From NCBI GenBank assembly GCA_021797265.1, contig JAJZZZ010000078.1:1-6759 (forward strand): a stretch of 6,759 nucleotides of DNA, written 5' to 3'. The DNA is from Thermoplasmata archaeon (GTDB lineage Archaea > Thermoplasmatota > Thermoplasmata > Thermoplasmatales > Thermoplasmataceae). Position numbers and translations under genes: made by a program. The notes under the pieces were generated by a model. It was not told the DNA's origin and searched no databases. It worked only from the letters and a program-made list of their open reading frames with translations. Positions within the stretch are counted from its first letter, which is position 1; each line of letters starts with the position of its first letter. This document shows positions 6,103 to 6,759 of this stretch, one piece after another.

Positions 6103-6121
6103 TTTTCTCCCCTGCTTTTTT
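6103..6121 (+). terminator. Oligo-T terminator after the thiolase-DUF35 unit
   Basis: A T4 run (6103-6106) and a T6 run (6116-6121) follow the DUF35 stop at 6096 by a few bases. Archaeal RNA polymerase commonly ends transcription at such runs without a hairpin. The next gene has its own TATA box, which supports a transcript end here. Confidence 0.5.
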
Positions 6122-6162
6122 ATCACATTCACCAATATGGAAGTTGGAATTTCCGGAAAAAA

Positions 6163-6170
6163 TTTTAGTA
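6163..6170 (+). promoter_or_regulatory. TATA box of the S1P-lyase-like gene
   Basis: TTTTAGTA is preceded by a purine-rich GGAAAAAA that could serve as the BRE. Its centre is 25.5 nt from the ATG at 6192 but only 16.5 nt from the ATG at 6183. With the spacing seen elsewhere in the window, the transcript would start at 6192, so this site decides the start codon. Confidence 0.5.
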
Positions 6171-6191
6171 AGATACCCCACTATGAAAAAT

Positions 6192-6759
6192 ATGCTCAAG
6201 ACGGTTCCAGACAAAGGGCTTTCCCTTGAGGATATCGAGGCCCGACTGGATAAGATAGCTAGTAGAGACATGCCGGATGACAGCGGGAAACTGTTCTCTT
6301 ATGTCTACATGTCAGGAAGAAAAGACCTCAGCAAGATCATGGATTTCTATAATGCGTTCGTGAACAAGAATGCCCTGGATTTTACTGTTTTCCCAAGTTC
6401 GCTCCTGCTCGAAAATGATCTGGTGGCGATGTGCGCATCCCTACTCAATGGAGATTCCTCAACGGTTGGCACATTTACCAGTGGAGGAGCTGAGAGTATC
6501 CTGCTTGCCATAAAGACTGCCAGGGACTATTTTCTGGCAAGGAAGGGGGACATTTCAGGGAAACCTGAGATCATAATTCCCAGGACAGCACATCCTGCGT
6601 TTGTAAAGGGGGCACAGTATTTTGGGCTTGAGCTTAAAATAGCACCGGTGGACCGGGAAACATTCAAGGTAAAGCCGGAGGAGGTCCGGAAGCTTATTAC
6701 AGACAGGACTGCCATCATAGTTGGCTCAGCCCCCTCCTACCCGATCGGAGTTATGGACC
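6192..6759 (+). CDS. Group II PLP-dependent lyase/decarboxylase, S1P-lyase-like, 3' end beyond window
   Basis: This is a fold type I PLP enzyme of the group II decarboxylase family, most like sphingosine-1-phosphate lyases. The 189 visible residues show FPSSLLLENDLVAMCASLLNG (from 67), the PLP-phosphate motif TFTSGGAESILLAIKTARD (94-112), AHPAF (133-137, whose His134 would stack on the PLP ring), the YFGLELKIAPVD block (143-154) and VGSAPSYPIGVMD (177-189). The PLP-binding lysine and the aspartate that contacts the ring nitrogen normally come later and are not in the window. ESILLA rather than EANI argues against the MfnA-type tyrosine/aspartate decarboxylases of methanogens. The natural substrate is unknown, since Thermoplasmatales are not known to make sphingolipids; a phosphorylated amino alcohol or an amino acid is possible. 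ATG 6183 would add three residues; the TATA spacing favours 6192. It follows the DUF35 gene after an oligo-T stretch. Confidence 0.87.
   Translation, partial: MLKTVPDKGLSLEDIEARLDKIASRDMPDDSGKLFSYVYMSGRKDLSKIMDFYNAFVNKNALDFTVFPSSLLLENDLVAMCASLLNGDSSTVGTFTSGGAESILLAIKTARDYFLARKGDISGKPEIIIPRTAHPAFVKGAQYFGLELKIAPVDRETFKVKPEEVRKLITDRTAIIVGSAPSYPIGVMD

Noticed and set aside
5963..6229. 88-aa plus-strand frame bridging DUF35 and the PLP enzyme
   Set aside because: It runs out of frame through the DUF35 3' end, the oligo-T terminator region and the next gene's promoter and start. No ribosome binding site or motif supports it.

Overview
The window looks like chromosomal DNA of a thermoacidophilic euryarchaeon of the Thermoplasmatales. 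The reasons are: a PRPP synthetase of the short Thermoplasma type, an archaeal KptA with an N-terminal Cys/His zinc motif, a thiolase immediately followed by a DUF35 zinc-ribbon/OB protein, heavy use of AGG (Arg) and ATA (Ile), and TATA boxes centred about 26 nt upstream of start codons, which implies leaderless mRNAs. GC content is in the high forties by eye, nearer Thermoplasma acidophilum than the AT-rich Ferroplasma/Picrophilus group. The genus is an inference. No mobile element, CRISPR, tRNA or rRNA was seen.

Left part (1-2176). A branched-chain aminotransferase gene (ilvE, minus strand) runs off the left edge and is divergent from a two-gene plus-strand unit: PRPP synthetase, then kptA, an NAD-dependent RNA 2'-phosphotransferase, 3 nt downstream.

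Middle part (2156-3820, minus). An old-yellow-enzyme/2,4-dienoyl-CoA-reductase-like flavoprotein meets kptA tail to tail. The two coding regions overlap by 17 bp inside a perfect 8-bp inverted repeat that contains both stop codons. Its N-terminal FMN barrel, Fe-S cysteines and FAD glycine motif are intact, but its pyridine-nucleotide domain is short and lacks the usual glycine motif.

Right part (3897-6759, plus). A short-chain dehydrogenase, a thiolase overlapping a DUF35 partner by 1 nt, and the first 189 residues of a sphingosine-1-phosphate-lyase-like PLP enzyme follow one another. The first two and the last each have their own TATA box. The thiolase has Ser79 where the family has its nucleophilic cysteine.

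Together the flavoprotein, the dehydrogenase and the thiolase/DUF35 pair suggest an acyl-CoA module: C-C bond making or breaking, 3-keto reduction and enoyl/dienoyl reduction. No hydratase or HMG-CoA synthase lies in the window, so direction and substrate are open. The points most worth a second look are the serine thiolase, the degenerate reductase domain, the inverted repeat over the convergent stops, and the leaderless promoter rule, which revises two start codons.
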